Shown here: in pieces, positions 16,061 to 24,578 of the stretch
How positions within the stretch are numbered: the first letter of the stretch is position 1
Layout: each line of letters begins with the position of its first letter
Assembly (NCBI GenBank): GCA_021821085.1
Contig: JAKACV010000018.1
Span: 1-51,040 of the forward strand
DNA from: Bacillota bacterium
Lineage (GTDB): Bacteria > Bacillota > Bacilli > Alicyclobacillales > SLC66
Direction of reading: 5' to 3'
DNA: 51,040 bases
Translations under genes and position numbers: made by a program
Notes under the pieces: generated by a model
Told to the model about the DNA's origin: nothing
Database searches by the model: none
The model's input: the letters and a program-made list of their open reading frames with translations, nothing else

Positions 16061-16843
16061 TTACATATTTCCTGCAGAACTCTGACATGTGCAAGAAATA
16101 CCGGTTTCAAGTGTAGCGATTGCTTCAAAAAATAGCTTGCGCATCAAATGTACATTTTGGGCCATTTCATCTAATACTTCCTGATGAGTAAGTGGTGCGC
16201 CCGACATCCCAGCACAATAATTTGTAACCATGGCGACAGTTGCATAACATAATCCACGCTCCTTGGCAAGGACCGTTTCCGGAATTGATGTCATCCCGAC
16301 CACATCTCCCCCAAGTTGTGCGAACATCCGAATTTCAGCAGGCGACTCAAATCGTGGTCCTTCTGTACATACATAGGTACCACCAGGCGCGGCGTGGATC
16401 CCTAATCGTTCGGCTGTTTGACTGAGATGGTGACGTAGTCTTCCGCAGTAAGGATCCGTCATATCAGTATGCGTTACGGGTTCTCCATCTTCAAAAAAGG
16501 TCAACGGACGATTTTTTGTAAAATCGAGGAATTGATCTACAATCACAAGTGCCCCCGGAGGCAATGTTTGTCGCATACTCCCGACTGCGGCAGTTGCTAA
16601 AATCTGTTTCACTCCACTATCAACGAGCGCCTGGATATTTGCCTTGTAATTGACCTGATGTGGTGGAACATGATGTGCTTTTCCATGACGGGGCATAAAT
16701 GCAATCTGTTTTCCTTTGTATTCTCCAATGGTGCAATGAGCTACACCGTACGCAGTTTCGATTTGTTCTTCATGAGGATTATTTAGTAAAGCGGGATCAT
16801 AAACTCCAGTTCCTCCGATGATTGCATAGTCCGCGTGAACCAT
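16061..16843 (-). CDS. mtnP: MTA/MTI phosphorylase (MtnP family), 6-oxopurine-type active site
   Basis: A 260-residue purine nucleoside phosphorylase of the MtnP family: IIGGTGVYD at the N-terminus, PRHGKAHHVPPHQVNYKANI for phosphate and ribose, GGTYVCTEGPRFESPAE, and MTSIPETVLAKE. Classical adenine-specific enzymes have an Asp pair (TDYD) in the base pocket; here the segment is VTNYCAG, with Asn as in enzymes that use methylthioinosine or hypoxanthine nucleosides. With the deaminase next door this suggests methylthioinosine as substrate, giving hypoxanthine and methylthioribose-1-phosphate. The tail carries two close cysteines (SCTC). Confidence 0.85.
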   Translation of the reverse strand: MVHADYAIIGGTGVYDPALLNNPHEEQIETAYGVAHCTIGEYKGKQIAFMPRHGKAHHVPPHQVNYKANIQALVDSGVKQILATAAVGSMRQTLPPGALVIVDQFLDFTKNRPLTFFEDGEPVTHTDMTDPYCGRLRHHLSQTAERLGIHAAPGGTYVCTEGPRFESPAEIRMFAQLGGDVVGMTSIPETVLAKERGLCYATVAMVTNYCAGMSGAPLTHQEVLDEMAQNVHLMRKLFFEAIATLETGISCTCQSSAGNM

Positions 16844-16890
16844 ATGTAGATTTGCTCCCTTCGATTTGTGCTTTCTTGCTATTATACCGT

Positions 16891-17523
16891 TTATTCAATT
16901 CCCAAGTAGTATGCGAGCGCTTGCAATTCTGTCGTAACATCTGTATTACGTAAATGGACACCTTTAGGGATATGTAGGTTTACTGGTGCGAAATTCAAAA
17001 TCACTTTGATACCTGCTGCGACAAGGGCATCGCAGACTTCTTGGGCTGCCGCGGCAGGAACGGCGATGATTCCCATTTGCAACTGACGTTCGAGACACAC
17101 TTGTGGCAGTTCATGTACATCAATTACCGTTAATGTACCCACGGTACTTCCAATTTTCTGTGGATCAGTATCGAATATCGCAGAAATTTTAATCCGTTCG
17201 GATTGGAAACGGGCGTAGTTTGATAGAGCGATACCAAGATGTCCAGTGCCAATCAATGCAACTCCAATATGTCGATCTAAATTCAGGATTTGTCTTAACT
17301 TCCAATCCAGATAAGTAATATCATACCCAACCCCCTTGCGCCCAAATTCTCCAAAAGAGGCTAAGTCCTTTCGGATTTGGGCAGGGTTTAAGTCGAGATA
17401 CTCGCCCATTTCTTGTGATGACACAGTTAACACGGATTGTTCTTTAAGTTCTTGTACCAATCTTAAATAAATGGGCAAGCGGCGAATGACAGAGGGCGAG
17501 ATATGCAACTCTTTATATGCCAT
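16891..17523 (-). CDS. rex: Redox-sensing transcriptional repressor Rex
   Basis: A 210-residue Rex protein. The N-terminal winged helix (SPSVIRRLPIYLR, then LNPAQIRKDLASFGEFGRKGVGYD) binds DNA; the Rossmann part with GTGHLGIAL binds NAD(H). It represses fermentative and respiratory genes until NADH rises. AGGAGGTTATGGG lies before the ATG. No clear Rex operator (TTGTGA-N6-TCACAA) was spotted in the immediate surroundings. Confidence 0.95.
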   Translation of the reverse strand: MAYKELHISPSVIRRLPIYLRLVQELKEQSVLTVSSQEMGEYLDLNPAQIRKDLASFGEFGRKGVGYDITYLDWKLRQILNLDRHIGVALIGTGHLGIALSNYARFQSERIKISAIFDTDPQKIGSTVGTLTVIDVHELPQVCLERQLQMGIIAVPAAAAQEVCDALVAAGIKVILNFAPVNLHIPKGVHLRNTDVTTELQALAYYLGIE

Positions 17524-17556
17524 CCCATAACCTCCTGAAGGATAAATGTAGGTAGC

Positions 17557-20382
17557 TCATTGATGCGTGAAGGGGTATTGTGTTGGCTCGAAAAATTTCA
17601 ATGCTTGAGAACACGTCTCTTGTAATGTCCCTTCAACTACTTGCGGATCAGGCAGTGAACGAATAAACATACGTCCGTAGCGCGTTTGTGTAATTCGCTT
17701 ATCTAGCACAAAAACAGCTCCGCGATCTGTCTTCGAACGAATTAGACGACCAAATCCTTGAGTGAATCGTATGACAGCTGCTGGGACACTATAGTCAATA
17801 AATGGGCGTTTACCAAGTCGCACTAAGAGTTCGCTACGAGCTTCGACAATGGGATGCGTTGGTACTGCAAAAGGCAACTTGACAATCACCAGACATGATA
17901 AATCATTCCCCCGAATGTCAATTCCCTCCCAAAAGCTATTTACACCAAATAAGACAGCTCGGTCTGCTCGACGAAATGTTTCAATCAAATAGGTTTTGCG
18001 ATGATCGTCAAACCCTTGTGCTAAGACAGTGATACCGCGTTCCTGCATGCGTTGCCGCTCGCTATGATAGGTTTGAATTAACATTTGGTGCGATGTGAAT
18101 AAGACGAGGGTACGTCCATTGGCCGTTGTGGCGATGTCGGTAATCGCTTTTCCAATCGCAGATTGAAATTCATTTTGTTGTTTACTATCAGGCAAGTCTG
18201 TCACTACACATAATAGCGCCTGGCGCTTATAGTCAAACGGAGACGACACGATTTCCGTTTTTGCTTTGCCTTGTATGACTAACTGGTTCATTCCAATGCG
18301 ATCAAGAAAATAATGAAATGAGTTTGCAACGGCTATGGTCGCCGATGTGAGAACGACCGATTGTTTCTTTCGGAATAGTTCTTGTAATAGTACGTCTGAG
18401 ACGCTTAGTGGTGCTAGATGGAGAGAGATACGGCGCGTGTCGCGTTTTGTGTTCACTCCGATCCATCCTACAAATTGATCCGGAGATAATCGTAATAATA
18501 ACACATCTGCGCAAATCGTTATGCCTTGCTGCAATTCGCGTGCATATCCAAATAAATCTGCAATTTTTCGATGAAGTGAATCTGGTAACTCCGCGTCTTC
18601 GGATAGGATGGCATATGCAGATGAGGCCTCCGCAAGGAGAGTTTGACAGATGTTGATATCTGTCGCAGCGCGTATAACAGGATCATAAGCTGGCATTCCC
18701 GTGCGTTCATGAGTTAATCGCCATTCTCCTTGTGAAATGTTAACCGCGTTTGTATATTTTGTAATCGTATGAAATAACGTTTTGACATCTTGCGCTGTGC
18801 GGAGTAGTGCGCGTCCGAGTTTGTTTACAATGGCCGCAAACGCTTGTCCGTCCTCACTTCCGTTTTGTGAATTTTGTTGAATTGTTCGTTCAGCATCATG
18901 TAATAAACCATTTCGTGCATTCAACAGTCGTTCGAGTAAGCGATGCAGATCAGATTCTGTTATTTCTGCGCCTAACTGTTTCGTTGCAACTTCTTCAAAT
19001 TGATGCGCTTCATCGATAATCAATCGGTCATATGCCGGTAGAACGCGTGAGTCTGCTTTAATATCAGATAATACAAGCGAATGATTCGTAAGAATTAAGT
19101 CCGACTTTGCTGCCTTGTGGCGCGCTCGAAAGTAGTAACAGTCCCTGAAAAATGAACAGTGTTTTGCCATACACGAATTTGTATCGCTCGCGACATCGCG
19201 CCAAAAGAACTCTTCTCGCTCAGTAAATGCAATCTCTTCCCGATCACCAGTTGCCGTATCAGTAAGCCAAACTGCAAGTCTTAAATCAAAATCTCGTTCA
19301 TGGAGAGGTAACGTTTGGATTTCATGAACATTGTGATTGAGTTTTCGCATGCAAATATAATTGTTTCTACCCTTTAAGACAGCAGATGCTACCTCGTGTA
19401 AAAGTGGTTCTAAAACAAGCGGCACGTCATGCTTATGCAATTGTTCCTGCAGAGCAATCGTGTGCGTAGCGATGACAACCTTCTCCCCTCTCGTTTTTGC
19501 AAAGAGAGCACTTGGAAGAAGGTATGCCAATGATTTCCCCGTCCCCGTCCCCGCTTCGACAATTAAATGACTATCTGTGTCAAGTGCAGTTGCAACAAGT
19601 TCCATCATGTGTTCCTGACCCTGTCGGATTTCATAAGGAAAAGAACCCATTTCTTTAAACTGTGTTCGTAACGTTTCAAGGCTTTTGCTTGCTAAGTCGC
19701 CTGTGGAGATTCGATGAGGGGTTTGTGTAGTAGATTCCACAACTTCATCGTTTATTGCTGTAAAAGCCAGGTCTTCGATCACTTTCATTCGTGATGTCGT
19801 ATGCTCTCTTGTTTCTTGAACAGAAAGTAAGAACTCGGCAATGCGCGATACGGCAGTCCCAAGTGTAGCCGTTTGAATGAAATGAAGAGTGATACTTGGA
19901 AGCGCACGCAACCTTTCGATAAGTACTTTGGCTACTTCCACTCTCATGTCCACATGCGAATGTTCAGACGTATCCTGCGGAAATAATGCAGTAAAAAGTG
20001 CGCTGAAATCTTTTTGTGCGAGTTGTGGATACAATACCCCACTTAACCAGGAGCAAAAGAGCGTGTTGTCTTCACTAATTGGTAAATACCCACTCAGATG
20101 CGCAATCTCATCTAACTGTTCTTTCTCATTGCGGTCAAATAAAAAAATAAAATGATTTTCGGACCATTTAAGACAATGAATCCAAGCGAGTTCAAACGAA
20201 GCTACTTCGATTGTCTGTCCTTCGAACGTTACCACATATTGTCCGTACTGTTGTTTTGCTATTTTCATCTCTGAACGAAATTGTGAATCGCCAAAGCGAA
20301 GTTGACAGAGAGAGAGCGAATCAACCTCGCGTTCTCCTGTTGTGCTTTCGCTTAAGGTAAAATCAACAACGATGTACTGCAA
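17557..20382 (-). CDS. dinG: DinG-type ATP-dependent helicase with degenerate exonuclease domain
   Basis: About 941 residues. The C-terminal two-thirds is an XPD/DinG superfamily 2 helicase: Walker A GTGTGKS (about 278-284), DEAH in LIIDEAHQFEE, and four cysteines (NYICMRK; SCMAKHCSFFRDC) placed as an iron-sulphur cluster site. The N-terminal 170 residues have the outline of a DnaQ-like 3'-5' exonuclease (YIVVDF at the start, EHSHVDMRVEVAKVL at the end), but the DxE motif is lost, so nuclease activity is doubtful. TTG at 20382 is chosen because AGAGGA lies six bases upstream. Position next to panC and the TPR gene matches Bacillus gene order. Confidence 0.9.
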   Translation of the reverse strand: MQYIVVDFTLSESTTGEREVDSLSLCQLRFGDSQFRSEMKIAKQQYGQYVVTFEGQTIEVASFELAWIHCLKWSENHFIFLFDRNEKEQLDEIAHLSGYLPISEDNTLFCSWLSGVLYPQLAQKDFSALFTALFPQDTSEHSHVDMRVEVAKVLIERLRALPSITLHFIQTATLGTAVSRIAEFLLSVQETREHTTSRMKVIEDLAFTAINDEVVESTTQTPHRISTGDLASKSLETLRTQFKEMGSFPYEIRQGQEHMMELVATALDTDSHLIVEAGTGTGKSLAYLLPSALFAKTRGEKVVIATHTIALQEQLHKHDVPLVLEPLLHEVASAVLKGRNNYICMRKLNHNVHEIQTLPLHERDFDLRLAVWLTDTATGDREEIAFTEREEFFWRDVASDTNSCMAKHCSFFRDCYYFRARHKAAKSDLILTNHSLVLSDIKADSRVLPAYDRLIIDEAHQFEEVATKQLGAEITESDLHRLLERLLNARNGLLHDAERTIQQNSQNGSEDGQAFAAIVNKLGRALLRTAQDVKTLFHTITKYTNAVNISQGEWRLTHERTGMPAYDPVIRAATDINICQTLLAEASSAYAILSEDAELPDSLHRKIADLFGYARELQQGITICADVLLLRLSPDQFVGWIGVNTKRDTRRISLHLAPLSVSDVLLQELFRKKQSVVLTSATIAVANSFHYFLDRIGMNQLVIQGKAKTEIVSSPFDYKRQALLCVVTDLPDSKQQNEFQSAIGKAITDIATTANGRTLVLFTSHQMLIQTYHSERQRMQERGITVLAQGFDDHRKTYLIETFRRADRAVLFGVNSFWEGIDIRGNDLSCLVIVKLPFAVPTHPIVEARSELLVRLGKRPFIDYSVPAAVIRFTQGFGRLIRSKTDRGAVFVLDKRITQTRYGRMFIRSLPDPQVVEGTLQETCSQALKFFEPTQYPFTHQ

Positions 20383-20433
20383 CTGAGTTCCTCTTTTCAA
20401 CATACGCAACTAGACGTGATCCACGAGTTAAGC

Positions 20434-21936
20434 TTACGTCGTAGTTTCAGTATCGGAGAGCAATGACGTACTGTCAATCCCAGATGCAGGGACAATTTCA
20501 GTAGATGCTGTAGGTTCTGATAAGATCGGTGTTTCTAAGGCATGTTGGCGCATTGCCACACCTAAAAAGACGAGGGCGGATTCTTGTGTTCGATCTAGCG
20601 CTAGTGAGCTATGCAGGTAGCGTTTGGCACGATCAATGTCTCCTTGTTCAAGGTACATACGTCCTATCTCAGAGAGACCTTGCGCTCGCACTTTATATCG
20701 TTCATCTCGAACGAGTTTTTGCAGTAGAGCGCGTGCAGTCATAAGTTTTCCGCGATGACTTGCGATGCGAGCCAGTCCAATCACTGCTTGTAAAGATTGA
20801 CCAAATGTATGAATATGATGTTCAAAACATTGTGCGGCTTCATCAAATCGCTTATCTGCGTATAGTGCCCAGCCCAGTCGTTGCAACGAGGCTTTTGTTC
20901 GCGTAAGCGTGGCTTGTTTCTTAAAAAAGATGATCGCTTCTTTTGCATTCCCTCTGTGTAATGCAATTTCCCCCAGTACTCCATAATAGGCAGACATTTT
21001 GCGCCCTTGTATAGTCACTTCACGAAGGACTGCTTCAGCTTCATTAAGACGCCTCAAACTTACTAAAATGGTCGCCATTTCAATGGCAACCTGCACGTGT
21101 TTAGGAGCTAAGTCACGAGTTTTTTGATAGGCTTTGCAGGCGGTAGAAAAATCTCCTTTAGCATAGAGCGCGGCGCCATATAGTCGCCACGCATCAATAT
21201 CCTGTTTGTCAAGAGACAAGACTTGCGCTGCACTATTTTGTGCTAATGAATAATCACCGAGCAAGTATGCACAAACGGCGCGATTAAAAACAGCGTCACT
21301 GTATGTGGAGTTGATTGACAGAACTGCGTTTAATTCCTTTATGGCACTGCGCGGATTGTTTTGTCGCATGTACATCTGAGCGCGCGTATCGTGAACAGCA
21401 GCGCGCAATACATGGTCTGTAGCTGTTTGTTGAACGATATCCAAGTGAGTGTTTACTTCCTCGTATGCTCCTGTAGCAATGAGACTAATGGCAAGATACA
21501 GTCGCGCGACAACCATATCAGGATCCATGTCCACTATTTTTTTAAATTCATCAATGGATTCGTGAAACATCAGGAGATCAAAGTAACCAAGACCCTTGCG
21601 GAAAAAATGATATCCTTGATCAGATAACAGAGCTGTGCTGAATTCCGTCATATAGGTGGGTGCAGAAATATGTGGTGCAGATGGGGTTACTGTATTTTCG
21701 GAATGCGTTGTTTGCTCTTGATCTTCAAAAGTGGAATCATTTGTGTATTGATCGTGCAACGCCTCAATTTGATCTTCAAATTTGATCCACATTTCGAAAA
21801 AGGGATTGCATAAAGTCCGCAACTCTTCTAATTCTTGTAATAAATACTGACGTTGCTGTGTATCTGCGGTCGCCAATTGTTTAGCGATTCGATCCACGGC
21901 ACGTAAAAGGCGTTCAAAGGATTTATGAAAAAGCAT
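20434..21936 (-). CDS. Tetratricopeptide-repeat protein
   Basis: About 500 residues, soluble. The first 90 residues form a helical, acidic N-terminus; the rest is a row of at least eight TPR units of the type AYLLGDYSLAQNSAAQVLSL, AALYAKGDFSTACKAYQKT and GRMYLEQGDIDRAKRYLHSS. Such proteins are scaffolds and no specific role can be named. The ATG at 21936 lies directly behind GCGGCGGTG, which is also one arm of the hairpin that ends the pan operon, so ribosome access may be limited. dinG follows in the same direction. Confidence 0.8.
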   Translation of the reverse strand: MLFHKSFERLLRAVDRIAKQLATADTQQRQYLLQELEELRTLCNPFFEMWIKFEDQIEALHDQYTNDSTFEDQEQTTHSENTVTPSAPHISAPTYMTEFSTALLSDQGYHFFRKGLGYFDLLMFHESIDEFKKIVDMDPDMVVARLYLAISLIATGAYEEVNTHLDIVQQTATDHVLRAAVHDTRAQMYMRQNNPRSAIKELNAVLSINSTYSDAVFNRAVCAYLLGDYSLAQNSAAQVLSLDKQDIDAWRLYGAALYAKGDFSTACKAYQKTRDLAPKHVQVAIEMATILVSLRRLNEAEAVLREVTIQGRKMSAYYGVLGEIALHRGNAKEAIIFFKKQATLTRTKASLQRLGWALYADKRFDEAAQCFEHHIHTFGQSLQAVIGLARIASHRGKLMTARALLQKLVRDERYKVRAQGLSEIGRMYLEQGDIDRAKRYLHSSLALDRTQESALVFLGVAMRQHALETPILSEPTASTEIVPASGIDSTSLLSDTETTT

Positions 21937-21939
21937 AAC

Positions 21940-21992
21940 AAACACCGCCGCTAGTTTTTGCTTAGTCTGACCTATTTGCGGCGGTGTTATAC
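21940..21992 (-). terminator. Hairpin after panC that covers the ribosome binding site of the TPR gene
   Basis: On the reverse strand ACACCGCCGC, just past the panC stop, pairs with GCGGCGGTGT directly upstream of the TPR ATG, with about 27 bases between. The tail TTTGTTAT is only weakly T-rich. It can be read as a weak terminator and as a structure that hides the ribosome binding site. Confidence 0.5.
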
Positions 21993-22018
21993 TTTATGCT
22001 CGGGTAATGATGAAATGA

Positions 22019-22888
22019 CTACGTGATCAGTAGGTTATCAATAAGGCGAGTTGCGCCAACATAGACAGCAACAGCAAGTCGAATGGAGTGATTTGCATCA
22101 AGTTGATCAACTGGTGTTAATGTCTGTAGATCTACAAACAACAAATAATCGACTTTACACTCAGGTAGATGATTTAAGTGATGGATGGCGTCTGATTGCA
22201 GTTGCATAAGATTTCTCTCACCACTATGAATACGCGCTGCGATAGTTTGAAGTGTTCGGAAAATCTCAGGTGCTATTTTACGCTGTGTTGGTGATAAGTA
22301 GGCATTACGTGAACTTTTCGCAAGTCCATCTTCTTCACGCACAGTGGCACACGATACAATTTCAATGGGCATTGATAGGTCTTTTACCATTTGTTCAACA
22401 ATGCGCAGTTGTTGTACATCTTTTTCTCCGAAATACGTGGCATCTGGTTCAACGATATGAAATAATTTGGAGACGACCATACAGACTCCATCGAAATGTC
22501 CAGGTCGTGACGCACCGCATAAATAATTACCTAATAGTTCCACATGTACACGAGTGAATACTTTTTCAGTCCCATACATTTCCTCAATATTTGGGGTGAA
22601 GATAAGATCAACACCTAGTTGTTCACAAAGAGCTTGGTCTTGCTCCGGAGAACGAGGATATCGATTCAAGTCCTCATTGGGACCAAATTGCAACGGATTT
22701 ATAAAAATAGAAACAACAACAATTTCGTTTTCGGCGCGCGCCTTTTGAATAAGTGATGCGTGTCCTTCATGGAGAAAACCCATCGTCGGAACTAGTCCAA
22801 CTCGTGCAGCCAGAGCACCCATGGTACGTGCCGTACGCATACTACGAATTTCGCTGCGAAGAGGGCTGATCTTGTCGCATATAATCAC
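22019..22888 (-). CDS. panC: Pantothenate synthetase
   Basis: A 289-residue pantoate-beta-alanine ligase. The nucleotidylyl-transferase signature PTMGFLHEGHASL and the ATP/pantoate segments FINPLQFGPNEDLNRYPR, YFGEKDVQQL and the KSSRNAYLSP motif are complete. It joins pantoate (from PanB) to beta-alanine. GTG at 22888 follows GAGGAG and overlaps the panB stop by four bases. panD, which makes beta-alanine and often follows in Bacillus, is not in this window. Confidence 0.95.
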   Translation of the reverse strand: MIICDKISPLRSEIRSMRTARTMGALAARVGLVPTMGFLHEGHASLIQKARAENEIVVVSIFINPLQFGPNEDLNRYPRSPEQDQALCEQLGVDLIFTPNIEEMYGTEKVFTRVHVELLGNYLCGASRPGHFDGVCMVVSKLFHIVEPDATYFGEKDVQQLRIVEQMVKDLSMPIEIVSCATVREEDGLAKSSRNAYLSPTQRKIAPEIFRTLQTIAARIHSGERNLMQLQSDAIHHLNHLPECKVDYLLFVDLQTLTPVDQLDANHSIRLAVAVYVGATRLIDNLLIT

Positions 22889-23760
22889 GATTTCTCCTCC
22901 CTATTCGGGTGTTTCGATAATGAAGAAATTGTATTTTCTGCGATATCATACCGATAATCAGAATTTGGGAATTCATGTAATTTAACTTCTTCTTTGTATG
23001 TTCGAATGGCAGAAATTGCCTTTTCTCCAAGTTCCGCATATGTTTTTACAAATTTAGGTCTGCGCAAATGCATTCCAAGTCCCAACACATCATGATAAAC
23101 CAAGACCTGACCGGAACAGGCATCTCCGGCTCCTATGCCAATCGTAGGGATCGTGAGGGACTGTGTTACAAGTGTGCCTAATGCGCTTGGAATGCATTCT
23201 AATACAATCATAAAGGCTCCGGAGTCTTGTAATTGTAAGGCATCGTCATGTAATTTTTGTGCTGCATCCAGTTCTCTTGCTTGTACGCGAAAGCCACCGA
23301 ATTGGAGTACAGACTGTGGGGTTAAACCTAGATGGCCGCAAACAGGGATTCCAGCTTGAACCAAGGCTTGTACATGCGGAATGATTTTTTTGCCCCCTTC
23401 TAATTTAAGGCCATCCGCGTAGGCTTCTCGCATGATACGACTGGCATAACGAACTGTATCTGCAGTCGTTTGATGGTATGTTGCAAATGGCATATCAACG
23501 AGAACCATTGTATGTGGCGCGCCGCGACGTACTGCTTTGGCATGATGAATCATGTCATCAAGCGTAACTGGAACTGTCGTATCGTAACCAAGCATGACCA
23601 TCCCAAGCGAGTCGCCAACGAGAATCATATCGACCCCTGCTGCTTGTGCATGCGCTGCCTGAGTGGCATCATAGGCGGTTACCATCACGATGGGCTCACC
23701 ACGATCGCGCATAGCTTGTAGAGATCGGGTGGAGTGTTTCATTTTTTCGTCTTCATTCAC
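22885..23760 (-). CDS. panB: 3-methyl-2-oxobutanoate hydroxymethyltransferase
   Basis: A 291-residue ketopantoate hydroxymethyltransferase: VTAYDATQAAHAQAAGVDMILVGDSLGMVMLGYDTTVPVT, with the metal ligands Asp in VGDSLG and VLVDMPF, and IGIGAG near the end. It makes ketopantoate with methylene-tetrahydrofolate. GTG at 23760 overlaps the birA stop (GTGA), with GGGAG ten bases upstream. It forms one tight operon from ypjD down to panC. Confidence 0.95.
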   Translation of the reverse strand: MNEDEKMKHSTRSLQAMRDRGEPIVMVTAYDATQAAHAQAAGVDMILVGDSLGMVMLGYDTTVPVTLDDMIHHAKAVRRGAPHTMVLVDMPFATYHQTTADTVRYASRIMREAYADGLKLEGGKKIIPHVQALVQAGIPVCGHLGLTPQSVLQFGGFRVQARELDAAQKLHDDALQLQDSGAFMIVLECIPSALGTLVTQSLTIPTIGIGAGDACSGQVLVYHDVLGLGMHLRRPKFVKTYAELGEKAISAIRTYKEEVKLHEFPNSDYRYDIAENTISSLSKHPNREEKS

Positions 23761-24578
23761 AATGACATCGCTCCCTCAATAATTTCACCGCTTGCGATGC
23801 GGTGATGCATGCCGAGATGATCGACCACATCAAGAATTCCAAATTGGTCAATTGATGTGGCGAGCCCTTCGATTAATTCCTTGCCTTGCAGGATTTGAAC
23901 CTGTTTGCCGATTGTATGACAATGCGAAATCCAAGTGTTACGTAAGTCTGCAAATCTAAATCCCTGTAAGACGTTCATATGTAACTTATCCATTTGCGTG
24001 ATCAGCATTGCTGCTAGCTGGTTGCGATCCAAGGTGTGTCCTGTCGCAACGAGTAAAGAAGTGGCTTTATGGATCAATTCAGTCGGTAAATCTTCACTGC
24101 GTAAATTGACGTTGATCCCGAACCCAACAATTAAATGACGCTTATTTCCGGAGGTACTTAATTCAGTGAGAATTCCACAGCTCTTTTTTCCTGCGATCAA
24201 GATATCATTTGGCCATTTAATTTCCACATTCGCATTAGTTAGTTGTGAAATCGTTTGATGGGCGGCCCATGCTGCAAACAACGGCCACTCCTCATAGTGA
24301 ATGGCCGCAGGCGATTCAAATGACCAAGCAAGTGACATGAGCAAACCAGTACCCGTTGGCGAAGTCCACGCTCTTCCTCTACGTCCACGACCAGATGTTT
24401 GCATTTCGGCAAGCACAATCAGCCGATCGCGTGTCGATTTTGAAATGAGATCATAGGCTAGGTCATTTGTTGATTCGACTTGATTAAACACGTGAATTGG
24501 GATGCTCTGTAGCGATTCCTTTAGATATGATTGAATGGTTGAACTCGATAAAGAGTGATCTATATCCACTATTTTCAT
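23757..24578 (-). CDS. birA: Biotin-[acetyl-CoA-carboxylase] ligase without an HTH domain
   Basis: About 273 residues. The biotin/lipoate ligase core is complete: STNDLAYDL, the biotinyl-AMP loop TSGRGRRGRAWTSPTGTGLLMS, EIKWPNDILI and GILTE, followed by the small C-terminal SH3-like domain (GLATSIDQFGILDV). The N-terminal winged helix of Bacillus BirA is missing, so it should ligate biotin without acting as a repressor. The ATG at 24578 overlaps the cca stop (ATGA); starts at GTG 24596 or GTG 24569 are also open and the ribosome binding site (GGGG) does not settle the choice. Confidence 0.9.
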   Translation of the reverse strand: MKIVDIDHSLSSSTIQSYLKESLQSIPIHVFNQVESTNDLAYDLISKSTRDRLIVLAEMQTSGRGRRGRAWTSPTGTGLLMSLAWSFESPAAIHYEEWPLFAAWAAHQTISQLTNANVEIKWPNDILIAGKKSCGILTELSTSGNKRHLIVGFGINVNLRSEDLPTELIHKATSLLVATGHTLDRNQLAAMLITQMDKLHMNVLQGFRFADLRNTWISHCHTIGKQVQILQGKELIEGLATSIDQFGILDVVDHLGMHHRIASGEIIEGAMSL

